Of a stretch of DNA of 64,000 nucleotides, positions 47,881 through 58,312 are shown piece by piece (within the stretch, counting starts at the first letter, position 1; each line of letters starts with the position of its first letter). Made by a program: the position numbers and the translations under genes. Source of the DNA: Branchiostoma floridae (taxonomy: Eukaryota > Chordata > Leptocardii > Amphioxiformes > Branchiostomatidae). The DNA is taken from positions 19,974,291 to 20,038,290 of the forward strand of contig NC_049979.1 of assembly GCF_000003815.2 (NCBI RefSeq). Reading direction: 5' to 3'. Below the pieces are notes generated by a model, which was given only the letters and a program-made list of their open reading frames with translations, was not told the DNA's origin and did not search any database.

Positions 47881-48195
47881 AAAGGCACCATTTCCTCCAA
47901 AAGGCACCATTTCCTCCAAAAGGCACCATTTCCTCCAAAAGGCACCATTTCCTTCAAAAGGCACCATTTCCTTCAAAAGGCACCATTCCTTTCTAAAGCT
48001 TAAAGGCACCATTTCCTTCAAAAGGCACCATTTCCTTCTAAAGCTTAAAGGCACCATTTCCTCCAAAAGGCATCATTTCCTTCAAAAAGGCACCATTTCC
48101 TTCTAAAGCTTAAGGCCATTTCCTTCTAAAGCTTAAAGGCACCACTTCCTTCAAATGCATCATTTCCTTCGAAGGTTCAAAGGCGCCATTTCCGT
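47881..48195. repeat. GGCACCATTTCC minisatellite, array 1 (19-bp and 26-bp units)
   Basis: Units start at 47884, 47903, 47922, 47941, 47960 and 47979 (19 bp each). They then alternate with a 26-bp variant carrying TTCTAAAGCTTAAAG (48005, 48024, 48050, 48069, 48089) and degrade to 48190. About 13-14 units in all. It is the expanded form of part C of the 5' module. Confidence 0.9.
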
Positions 48196-48224
48196 GTGTG
48201 AGTGTGTGACTAGGGCAATCCTTG

Positions 48225-48790
48225 CTGCTCCGTTCCGCACCACTTGGAGGCGTTTGATGTTTCTAGCCAGTGTTGTTTTTCCCATACAGGGAACAGTAAA
48301 TCCAAGTGAGAGTTCTTCCTTATCCTATATAAGTAAGTTTGTGCCTCATTCTGTTCAGTTGACTCATGCTTGTAGCTCTAGCGGTGGCGCTTTCCCTATT
48401 CGCTTGTTGTTCCCACTAGCATTGATTTTCTTTTCCCATTGTTCAACGTAAGCAAACTGTTGTCACTGGGTTCAAGTTTCCCTCCTCAGTGACTTTGACA
48501 GCTCGCCTCAAGTTACAATACAAGTAAAGTGAAAAGACAGGTAAACAGGTTATTAGTGACAGTAGTGACATTAATAGATCAGCACTGCAAGCTTGAAAAT
48601 CGCTGAAGTTGTCACCAACTTGTCTCACAGGTGGGAATATCCTCTAGTCACCAACTTGACTCACGGGTGGAAATATCCTCTATTTTTGCACAGGTTCTAG
48701 GTGAGGGAGTGAAGCTGTCTTCTACTAAGATCTGTCACTGTAAATAGGGTTTGAAAAGCTACACACAGAGTTACCATGTAGTTATTTTGT
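48225..48790 (+). promoter_or_regulatory. Module A copy nearest kinase gene 3
   Basis: TTGCTGCTCCGTTCCGCACC, CGCTTTCCCTATTCGCTTGT, AACTGTTGTCACTGGGTTCA, GAAAAGACAG|GTAAACAGG, CACTGCAAGCTTGAAAATCG, CTCACAG|GTGGGAATAT, GAGTGAAGCTGTCTTCTACT. It is the likeliest local first exon and promoter region for gene 3. There is no TATA box I would trust. Confidence 0.5.
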
Positions 48791-49140
48791 TCAGGCACCA
48801 TTTCCATGTGAGACCTTTCGTTGTGTATCCATGCAGTGGACATGTAAAGGTACCATTTCCTTCTAAATGCACCATTTCCTTGGCCTTCTAAAGGTACTAT
48901 TTCCGTGTAAGGCAGTTTGCATTGTGCCTCTATACCATGGTGTCAAGGACATGTAAATGCACCATTTCCCTCTAAATCTAATGGCACCATTTCACATGTA
49001 AAGGCACCATTTCCTTCTAAAGCACAATTTCCTTCTAAAGGCACCATTTCTTTCTAAAGGCACCATTTCCTTCTAAAGCACAATTTACCATTTCCTTCTA
49101 GAGGCACCATTTCCTTCTTAAGACACCATTTCCTTGGGTG
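48790..49140. repeat. GGCACCATTTCC minisatellite, array 2
   Basis: About 13 units with spacers of varied length (CACCATTTCCTTCTAAAGG is commonest), including CACAATTTCC variants. It ends about 400 bases before the start codon of kinase gene 3. Confidence 0.85.
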
Positions 49141-49402
49141 GTGTAGGTGGAGTAACTCATGGATGGCGATACTGGCTCGCTAGGCTATCTGCCCATCTGA
49201 TGTCATGCCGCATGCCATAAAATGTGCTGGAAAAAAAAAAAGACAAACTCATTTTACATATTGTACTCATAGACAGAGAAATTTATGTTGGTTCATTCTT
49301 GCTATCTGTGTTAGTAGACATGACTTTTCAACATGAAGTTTTCAACTGTAACAAAAGAGCCGCGTTTATGTAGTAATTTCTGATTGTTTGTGTTTTGTTC
49401 AG

Positions 49403-49545
49403 TCCCAAAGAAGACGTGATCCCAGCCGGACAAATTAACAGCAAGAAGAAACAGAAAGTGGCGTCCAAGAGGAAAGGATTCACCTCGTCATCAGCGAGAG
49501 GAAATGTGGTAACAGGCTAGTTCTACGTTACTCTACGAAGATTAG
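49403..49545 (+). promoter_or_regulatory. Leader of kinase gene 3 after a 3' splice site
   Basis: GTTTGTGTTTTGTTCAG ends at 49402. The 143-base leader encodes DVIPAGQINSKKKQKVAS and related residues in the same frame as the gene 1 leader, then stops (NVVTG, stop) well before the ATG. The preceding 49145-49330 matches 33330-33480 upstream of gene 1. Confidence 0.6.
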
Positions 49546-52239
49546 ATGATGCTGCGTGTGGCGTTCTGTACTGCACTTCTGCTGCTGTCTGGCTTCCAGG
49601 CTTATCAAGACCTTTTCATTTCGGGTGAAAACGTCGAAATACCCGAGGATGTGCCAGTTGGTAGCAAAGTGGTGCGGCTCAGAGATTTTCTTGATGCCAG
49701 CGTTAATTCCACAGATAAACGCAATGGGACGTTTTGGTCGGTAAACATCACCGCAGGGGACGGTTCGGGACGTTTTGGGGTTCGTGCGGAGAACTTGACG
49801 TTGATCGTGGCGGCTCCGATGGACTACAAGTTAGAGCCGCGGTACAACCTGACGGTGGAGCTGACTGATAACGGCAACAATAACGTTCTGTACGTGATCA
49901 TTGTCATCGTAGTCATGGACGTGCCGGGATACCCGCCATTCTATAACAAACGGTGTGAAACGCCAGTCCTTCTGGGCAGAGAGGGCGACAGGGTCCTCGG
50001 GGATTATACCGTACTCAGCAGTGATGAGGGGTTTTATACGTATGTTAACGGAGAGATTATTTACTCGTACGCTTATGACTATCTTCAGACCGATTTGCCA
50101 ATGACGTACCCGGCTAATCTCGTCTTGAAAGGTGATTGTTCCGGAAGATTCGTTGGAAGCACAAGCGCACTTATAGACGACTTGTCTCCACTCATCGTGG
50201 TGCTTCAAGGACAACAAGGCAGAGCCGAATTCATATGTCGGGACCGAGATGGGAGGAACAAGGGGAACATTACTGTATTGGACATTTCCCTCGATGACGT
50301 CGACTTGCCTCAATGGGCACAAAGTCGTCAGTTCCAAACGGACGAAGGTGATAGTTTTTTCTTTATATTTCAGTTGATTGAAATATGGTCCACATCATCA
50401 TACTGGATACGATGTGGCGGTAACTTCAGGCCCCCCGTTGCGGACGGGGCCTGGCTGGTGGAATGGGCATTTCACTACAACGTAACAGGGTGTCCTGTGG
50501 GATCTTACGGTGTGTACTGTGACAAGGATTGTGTTTGTCAGAACGGTGCCCGTTGCCATGGCTTTAACGGTGCGTGTGAGTGCCGTCCGGGCTGGAGAGG
50601 ACGAGCCTGTGACATCTCCTGGCCTGAGGTCGTCATCATCGCGTCACCTGGCGATTTAGTCGTGAAGTACATCGGTACCAATCTGACTTTAACCTGCCTG
50701 GCCCCACATATCAACGTAGCAAATATGACATGGGCTTATCAAGCAGGAAAAAGACGTGATGACACAAATGTCATTGAAGAAGGGAAAGCACGGAACAGTT
50801 CCATCAGCTTTCAGCCGATTCTAGAGTCAGCTAACGGCAGGTATAGTTGCATGGTACAGGACGAAGATGGTGAACTGTTTAATGCGACTTTCATTCTAAA
50901 CGCCACGAAATGCCGACCCAACTATCATGGGGAAGATTGCAGCCAAGTGTGTGACTGTGAGTACGGAGTGACGTGTGACAGGTGGGAGGGTTGTCTGTGT
51001 CCTCCGGGCCGTCATGGAGACAGGTGTGAGCACACATGCGCACCTGGCACATTCGGGTGGAACTGTAGTATGAACTGCAATTGTGAAAACAACGCCAGGT
51101 GTGATCCAGTCAATGGCAGCTGTATTTGCGCTGAAGGACAGTCGGGTGAGTTTTGTCAGATTGTTTCCATTTCTGGTAATAATCAAGTCGTCGTTGTAGT
51201 GTTGGCGTCCGTTATCCCGACCATTGCTATAATCGGCTGTATCGTGACTGGAGTCCTGGTAAAACGACGCCACCGTCGCTCAAGAAGTCCAGAACACCCA
51301 ACCATGGACTTAGTCTTAGAAACATTTTCATCATGGGAAGTAGAGAAAGAGGACATCCGTTTAGAACACATGATCGGTGAGGGAGAGTTCGGCCATGTCG
51401 TACGGGGAAGACTGCGCGTGCCCGAAGGATACGAGGTTTTGGTGGCCGCTAAAAGTATCCGGCCTGACCGCATGACAGCCTCTGCTGTCCGTGACTTTCG
51501 CCGCGAAATGACCACCCTCACCAGGATCCACGAGAACAAAGATGGTCACCCGAATGTGGTGAAGCTTTATGGGGTCGTGACTAAGTCTGAGCCGCAGTAC
51601 ATCCTTGTAGAGTACGCGAGCAATGAAGAACTGAGGCGGTACCTGTGGAGTCTGCGTGAACATCTCAAGACCACGGGGAATAGCAAACTGCTGGAACGGC
51701 TAGGTTTTGCTTGTGACGTTGCCAGTGGGTTATCGGAGCTGGCACGTCTGAAGATCGTGCACAGGGACATCGCAGCTCGTAATGTCGTCATCAGCGACAG
51801 GAAGGTGGCAAAGATCGCTGATTTCGGGCTGTCGCGCGACGTTTATGTTTCCTCTGCGTACAAACGCACCAACCGGGGCGGGGAGGAGGAGCTGTTGCCG
51901 CTGAAGTGGATGGCCCTGGAGTCGTTACGGGACGGGGTGTACACGTGCGAGAGTGACGTGTGGTCGTACGGCGTGCTGCTGTGGGAGATCGCCAGCTTTG
52001 GGGAGGAGCCGCGCTATGCTGGTGGTCCGATGCACCCGGACGTGTGCACACTGTTGGAGCTGCTGAGGAAAGGAGTCCGTCTGCAGCAGCCGGAGAACTG
52101 TCCCAAGTCTGTGTACAAGATCATCAGGTCCTGCTGGATAGTCGACCCATTGAAGCGACCGACGCCTGATGAACTGTTTCAGAAGATGGACCAAATGAGG
52201 CCACAAAGACAAGCTGCGATCCTGGCCAATAGGATTTGA
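49546..52239 (+). CDS. Receptor tyrosine kinase, tandem copy 3 (cadherin-like/EGF/Ig/EGF2/TM/TK)
   Basis: An 897-residue receptor kinase with the architecture of copies 1 and 2 and a full catalytic set (Lys636, HRD 739-741, DFG 759-761, MALE). It is a mosaic. The N-terminal part shares GTFWSVNIT and LRDFLDAS with copy 2. The middle, from 50207 to 50447, is essentially base-for-base copy 1. The EGF3 to transmembrane part again follows copy 2 (NCNCENNARCDPVNG, ASVIPTIAI). The kinase is closer to copy 1 (KLYGVV, EELRRYLW, MALES, VYKII). Distinctive changes include a shortened juxtamembrane (MDLVLETFSSWE) and YKRTNRGG in the activation loop. One coding exon, with a C-tail ending ANRI. Likely a functional plasma-membrane receptor of unknown ligand. 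Confidence 0.93.
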   Translation: MMLRVAFCTALLLLSGFQAYQDLFISGENVEIPEDVPVGSKVVRLRDFLDASVNSTDKRNGTFWSVNITAGDGSGRFGVRAENLTLIVAAPMDYKLEPRYNLTVELTDNGNNNVLYVIIVIVVMDVPGYPPFYNKRCETPVLLGREGDRVLGDYTVLSSDEGFYTYVNGEIIYSYAYDYLQTDLPMTYPANLVLKGDCSGRFVGSTSALIDDLSPLIVVLQGQQGRAEFICRDRDGRNKGNITVLDISLDDVDLPQWAQSRQFQTDEGDSFFFIFQLIEIWSTSSYWIRCGGNFRPPVADGAWLVEWAFHYNVTGCPVGSYGVYCDKDCVCQNGARCHGFNGACECRPGWRGRACDISWPEVVIIASPGDLVVKYIGTNLTLTCLAPHINVANMTWAYQAGKRRDDTNVIEEGKARNSSISFQPILESANGRYSCMVQDEDGELFNATFILNATKCRPNYHGEDCSQVCDCEYGVTCDRWEGCLCPPGRHGDRCEHTCAPGTFGWNCSMNCNCENNARCDPVNGSCICAEGQSGEFCQIVSISGNNQVVVVVLASVIPTIAIIGCIVTGVLVKRRHRRSRSPEHPTMDLVLETFSSWEVEKEDIRLEHMIGEGEFGHVVRGRLRVPEGYEVLVAAKSIRPDRMTASAVRDFRREMTTLTRIHENKDGHPNVVKLYGVVTKSEPQYILVEYASNEELRRYLWSLREHLKTTGNSKLLERLGFACDVASGLSELARLKIVHRDIAARNVVISDRKVAKIADFGLSRDVYVSSAYKRTNRGGEEELLPLKWMALESLRDGVYTCESDVWSYGVLLWEIASFGEEPRYAGGPMHPDVCTLLELLRKGVRLQQPENCPKSVYKIIRSCWIVDPLKRPTPDELFQKMDQMRPQRQAAILANRI

Positions 52240-54480
52240 TAACTTTTCTTTCAGTCCATTCTCTGCCTTGTACAGGTTTCATAAACCAACCAATCAATAT
52301 ACATCTAAGCCAATGAACCCTCTGAATCTATTGAAATTCTAAAACAAATCATTGTAAAGTGGATATATGGATATATGTGGGCACCCACATCTAGATTTTC
52401 AGGTAATTTTCTATTAGTACCTGGGCACAGGTGCCAAACCAAACATTTTTAGTCTGAAATAGCAAAAGGGTCCCAATATAAACCGCCCTGAATGAGTATA
52501 TTTAGAAAGTTTTGATGAATTAGAAGTTCTGTGCGCATATATCATTGGCGCTCGTAGTCCAAATTGCGGGCATGGTAAAAATAAGAAATTTATGACATAA
52601 TTATGGGTTAATTATGCGTCATAGTCTGCCACCTAGACACACATGTACTGGCACCTTTGTAAATATTTTATTTAGAATTTTTTTTTCTGTTGGTCCTTAT
52701 TACTATTAGAATGCATTGTTTTCGTCAAATGTTTTTTTTTACTCTGAAGGTTATGTGGTGTATATCTCAAGAACCGCTGGAAGGATTGGAATAGGTTTTG
52801 GTAGGTGGGTACATGGGTGTGTGGTGATGGTGCAGGTTGAGTTTGGGCCTCCTGTTGGTTGACCTTGGTACTGCAGTAGCACGTTTTGTATTATGTTTTT
52901 GCACATGGACTTGCTGTGGTGTTGATTGTTATGTGGTTGATAGGTGTAAAGTTGATGCTTATTTGGTGTAAATTTCGACCTGCTAGCTGTTTGCTGTGGA
53001 TCTGTAGGGTTGTTTGTTTTGTGGATGTTTGCTGTTTTCGGCGAATTTCATATTAACCGTGGATGGGTTGCCGTTATATTTGTAACGTGGTTAGTTGTTG
53101 GGGATCCAATCTTGGCTTCGCAATTTTTGGTCTTTTGGTGGTTGACTGCAGTACTCCAGCATGTACTTTACTTTAACATTTTTTGTATGTTTTAACTGCC
53201 CCGTTGTAAGAAGTGGTCTAGTCCTGTGATAGATTAACAAGAGTGACACCAAGGGTCAGAGTTGCTGAAATATAGGTCAGAAATAGAGGTCAACGCGCTA
53301 GATTATATATCAGTTACAGTCTTGAGTTTGGAGGAAATTGTTACAATGTTTTATATGGATTGTATATTATACGTGTTCGGGTGTACATGTCCGACACCAC
53401 ATTTTTCTCATATTTAGACCAAGAAAAAGGTCAGTTGTTTTATTGATATGTTTATAGGGGCCGTGTATTATACGTGCGAGAAGGGGTAAACATGTAATAC
53501 ATTACATTTCTCATTCATCTACATGTGTTACCGACCGAGTGGACACAATAACAGAGTTCTGACCCAAAAAATAAGCGGCTGCTCGAATACATGTTGCAGT
53601 TAGCGATGGGACATTCCGTTTTAGCCCATGTGATCTCAAACTTTAGATTGGTGAAAGTTTGTTTGTAACTGAGAAAAATTAAAGAACAATGTTCGATAGC
53701 CGCGCGCTAGGTCGGTGGTACACAGTTGTGGTGGCAGCGAAAAAGGGCCCATTGTTGTGCGTGAATAACAACATTTTGTAATTGTCACAAACAGACAGAG
53801 ATGTAAACATATCAACTGCAAATTATGCAAACTATGACTTAATTTGTATATGACGGAGTTCTGTAATCCCAGTGTTTTATGATAGTTTACCTAAATGTAC
53901 TCAAGGCCAAATATAAAATCAACAGATTCTAATTATGTAAAGGAGGTCCTCATTTGCAAAAGTGCTATGATTCCTAAGAAGGAAATGTTTGGAATTTTAT
54001 ATACTATATATTCTATATATATTGAATTTTTATACAATATATTATTTGCTAAGGTATGTTTGAACGTCACTGAATCAGACACAAACTTTCAAATATAACG
54101 CATACTGCAGTGGGTAAATCTCGGTAAAGATTGTTAGAAGTTGTAAAAAATGTATACGGTCACACTCATAGACCGGTTTTTATCCAAGGAAAATGTGGAT
54201 ATGCAAATATAAGTATACGCCTGGGGTCCAAACGGACCCAATACAGTCGGATTAGGATTACGTATACTTAATCTAGATCTATGCTTACTACATTACTCAA
54301 GATAGTATTTCATGTAATATGCATTATTAATATCATTTACAACTTGATTTGATTTATTTGATTTGATAAATGGTGACCGGTTTATACGCCTTTAGCTTCT
54401 TACCGCTCTTGCACAGTTGTAGTGCCATTTCTTATTGTTTGCATTTATTGTAATCGGTATTTGGTTGTGCAAAATAAACA
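52240..54480. other. 3' flank of kinase gene 3
   Basis: No gene recognised. About 52385-52580 holds a decayed single copy of the 160-bp monomer (ACATTTTTAGTCTGAAATAG, then GCGCATATATCATTGGCGCTC where the array has GTCATATGTCCAATGCACCTC). About 54240-54370 matches the 3' flank of gene 1. Confidence 0.5.
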
Positions 54481-57400
54481 ATAAACAAGTCAGCAGATGA
54501 AGTTTGAACACTGATAGTTGTTGGCGATATGACATGTTACGCATGGTTGTAATTCATCTGGTACTCGGGGGATCCTCAGAATATTGTTGCTGCATAATGC
54601 AACTTCTACCTGGTCTAAATGCAGTGTCAAGTTGCTAATACAATTATCATTTTTATTATGTTTACCTTCACAGAAGGTACACATATTGTTTTTGCTCAGA
54701 CGTTCTTTTTTTCCGCGCACCTCAAAAACATGAATATCTCCGAAAGTAGAGCTTGGATTAACTTGAAAGCCAGAGTTATCTGGTAGGCCTGTACATAACG
54801 CACTGCACTGTGGTCATTCGGGCCCACATAGACCCAAAATAATGATTTTATGGGGCAAAAATGGGTGAAAAAAATAGCAATTTTAACACAAAATCGAACT
54901 TTAGAACACCTCTGGAATCTTGGAACGTTGTTCGAAACGAGGTCAACGACCGCCGCAGCTATCGAACAAGCCGCCGCGCCAGCAGAAAGAAATATGATAC
55001 CCCAAAAGTATCGAAATGTGTGCAGGGATAGGTCACTAATTGTATGAATATATATCAAGTCAAGATTAAGTGTCTGTTGGGCATATTATTTTTGATTTTG
55101 TTTAAGTTTAGTAACCTGAACGAGCCAGTTGTACCTTATCTCTAAGCTATCCAAACATTGATATGATTCTATGTTGTGTTCGAGTTACGTCAAATCGACA
55201 ACACACACGGTGTCGTACATTGTATGCCAGCACTAGTCTTTTGATTCAACTGTTTTTACAAGGTTGCATGCTCACGTACTAATTTGTAAACAAACGCATA
55301 CCGTCGACAGAGAGAATACGGATTGGTGTATAGTTAACCAAATTTTGAGTAAACAAGAAAAATTGTGCACAAAAAAACATGCTCTACGTTACACGCAAGG
55401 TCACTGCGTATTGGCGGCTTTTACGCACGAAGATCGTCATCCAAACTGAAAGATTTACATTTGACACATATTAGGTATGCAAAACACAAACGAGGGACTT
55501 GAGGATTTTATTTCGCAAATAAACTGACCTGAACAAGCAAGATAAACCGCAACGTGGAACGCCCTCCATCCCCATCGCACGTCGTCATAACTTCCGTTCA
55601 CCATGTTCATCATGCAGTAACGTTACCACAGCGCTGGGTTGGTCCAGATTCACAAGTGAAGCACGAAACGGAGTCACGGTAAAGTACATTTAACCTACAT
55701 ACAGCTTTATACGCGTCGGGAGAGTTTACAAGTTCGTGGCCTTCACAGCACAAGTTTAACTGTTAGCACAAAATGGGACTGTTTACGCCGCTTGTTGCAT
55801 TCCAAGGTCGGTGAAGCCATGCCAACGTTCACGATCTGTTACTTCGTACCTCAATGACAGTAAAAACTTCATTTCACGCCAACGGCTTCGAAGTATGAAC
55901 GCGCAAAATTCTACATCTTTGTCACAACAACGAACAAAATTCCCGCCCATGGCAACACCGGAAACTAAATATGATGACCTTTGCCGTCTGATCGGCACCG
56001 CATTTGATCTCAAAGTACGCGGCAAATGCCTTGTTATTCCAGTCAGTTCAGTGCAAAGTCACGATATACTTTGAACCACATTTGTTTTTTTACTCCGCTA
56101 GTTGCTAGTGTTTTACACGGTTTATTTTTGGACAGGCAAGGAGAAATTACTTTCAATGGTGTTCGTGTTATGATGCATTCAGTGATTTACATATTCTCAG
56201 ATCGAACCGCTGCCTGTCAATCAAGTTGCGAACTTGGGAATCTAAGGTTTCATACAGACATGTTTGCTACATCAATATCCGTCGCATGCCGGCTTGTATA
56301 TCGTTAGCCGGCCACCGGGGATTTTCCAAAAGTTTATACGTCGTGCCTCAAACCAAAGGGGTTTTAAGCCTCATCTGTAAAACAATTAAATTTGCATGGC
56401 GATTTTTTAGTAAGTAAAAATGTAAGATGTGCCACAACGTAGAGACCATGCTTCGAACGTAACGTGTTAACCATTTTTAAAGCTCAAATTTCCTTGGCGA
56501 CGCAAAACTTGGCTATTGTACACAATCCCATGAATCCCGCGATTCATTCAGACGACAGCTCTGTGCAGAAATTTATACTCAGTGATTTTTTTAACCTCCT
56601 TGCTCCGTCAAAATCTTACAAGCAGTTAGTAAAAAGATCATGATCAAAAGCAAACTTATTTTTCACGGTTTATGTAAGGCCCCGCCCTTACATAAAATGC
56701 ATTGCAAGCTGGTGAGGTCTGAGCCCTTGTCGTCAACTATATTGAAAGTATCTTTGCCATTGGAATTTACATATCTATGTTCTTTTTTAAATTTGACTTC
56801 TGTACGTATGTGGTAGCAATAACTGACAGTTAATCGGGGGGGGGGGGGGGGTAATAACAAAAAAGTCAGCAATATGCGACTGACCCTAGCAGTAGGGGTG
56901 CGGGATTTTCCTACATACATATGCTGGCGGGTTCGACCGGTCGCTTCTCTCTAGCCGCCGGCAGGCGTTAGGAACTACATTGTGCATCATCTAAACCAGC
57001 ACCGTCTGCAAACACCCGCTGATTTTCTGTAGTATTTTTGCAAAATAATTGTCTACATTTACGCACCCATTTTGACGGCACCGACAATGACGGAAAGGAC
57101 AAAATCTAACTTATATATATGTATTCAACTTCCACTGAACTTCGCCGCGCGCGCTCTGCACCAAATCGGAGCACGAGACTAAGGCCACACCAAGTACATT
57201 TTATGGATGACATCAGCGTGCGCATTAAATTTCGCCTGATTTCAGGAAAAAAAAGAACTTTTGCATTTTGCCGCCTTAGCGGCAAAATGCCTTGTGGCCA
57301 GAGTAGTCGACGTTGGAATGAACGGACCTGTTCAATCTATGCCGAACATTCGTATACCTGTTAAAACTGATGTTTCCTCAGCATGTTCGCTCTAGCGCAG

Positions 57401-58312
57401 TGGAGGGAATCTTTTTAACTGTCTTTTTTTTTCTTTTTTACATCCATTAAAGTACTAATTTGAATATCCATTGAAATACTAATTAACAATACGTTTGTAT
57501 AGAACATTAAAACTCACCGTTGCACCTGTTCTACTTCTGCATTTTTTCGCTGTTGGGATGCTTGAATGAACGAACCGTCAGACGTGCGATACTCTGCATA
57601 TATGTCGTTCTAACTTTCCATAAAATGCCCATGCAACATCTATATCACAGAATTACACAAGAACAAACTGATTTTCTCGAAAATAACTGCATACTGTATG
57701 CGATATGACAAAAAGTTTCACTAAACAAATTCATTTTCATATTTCTGGACATAAAGTCATTTGCATATTTGTGAATCTCTCCATGTGCCCATATCAGGTT
57801 TAGTTACTCTGTTCTATTATATGACGTTCTAATAACTAGAAAAAAAAAACGTTCACACACCTTGGCAAAATGCCAGCTTTTTAAAAGCACTTGTTTCCTT
57901 CTGCAGGGATGGTCAACATGACGATAAAATACCAAGAAGAGCAAATATGTTGTGTTGTAGGCTTATAGTTGTACTTGTAGAAGGGACACTTCTAAGGTAC
58001 CCGAGACTGTAGTTGTAGAAATGAAACTTATTGGATAGTGTGGTTACCAACTTTGTTGGTGATGCCAGTCTACCACACTAGTGTCACTTTTACTACACCA
58101 GTACATGTCTTAAATACAGGAATGAATGCCTTCTTGGTTCTGATACCACGTTTTGTCCCTTTATTTCTTTTTACAACAGTCATCACAACTTTATGGTGCC
58201 TATTTTTGAAAATGATGCCACCTTTTTTTCACCCATTTTTTTTCCGCCCTATTGCACTATTTTTGCAAACTGCAGAGGATGTCATCCATAAAATTTACTT
58301 GCTGTGGCCTAA
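54481..58312. other. Intergenic DNA without recognised genes
   Basis: Several open frames of 60-140 codons occur but none shows a domain, a splice pattern or a relative I can name. Contents worth noting are a 14-base G run at about 56837-56850 and a perfect hairpin at 57263-57290. A GC-richer patch near 54930-54990 (ACCGCCGCAGC, GCCGCCGCGCC) may be a repeat or a short exon; I cannot tell. Confidence 0.35.
57263..57290. repeat. Perfect 12-bp stem, 4-base loop hairpin
   Basis: GCATTTTGCCGC, loop CTTA, GCGGCAAAATGC. A related half, GCGGCAAATGCC, occurs at about 56020. Confidence 0.9.

Noticed and set aside
47881-49140. CRISPR-like regular repeats
   Set aside because: Spacers are not unique sequences of constant length but shortened or varied repeat DNA, and the genome is eukaryotic.
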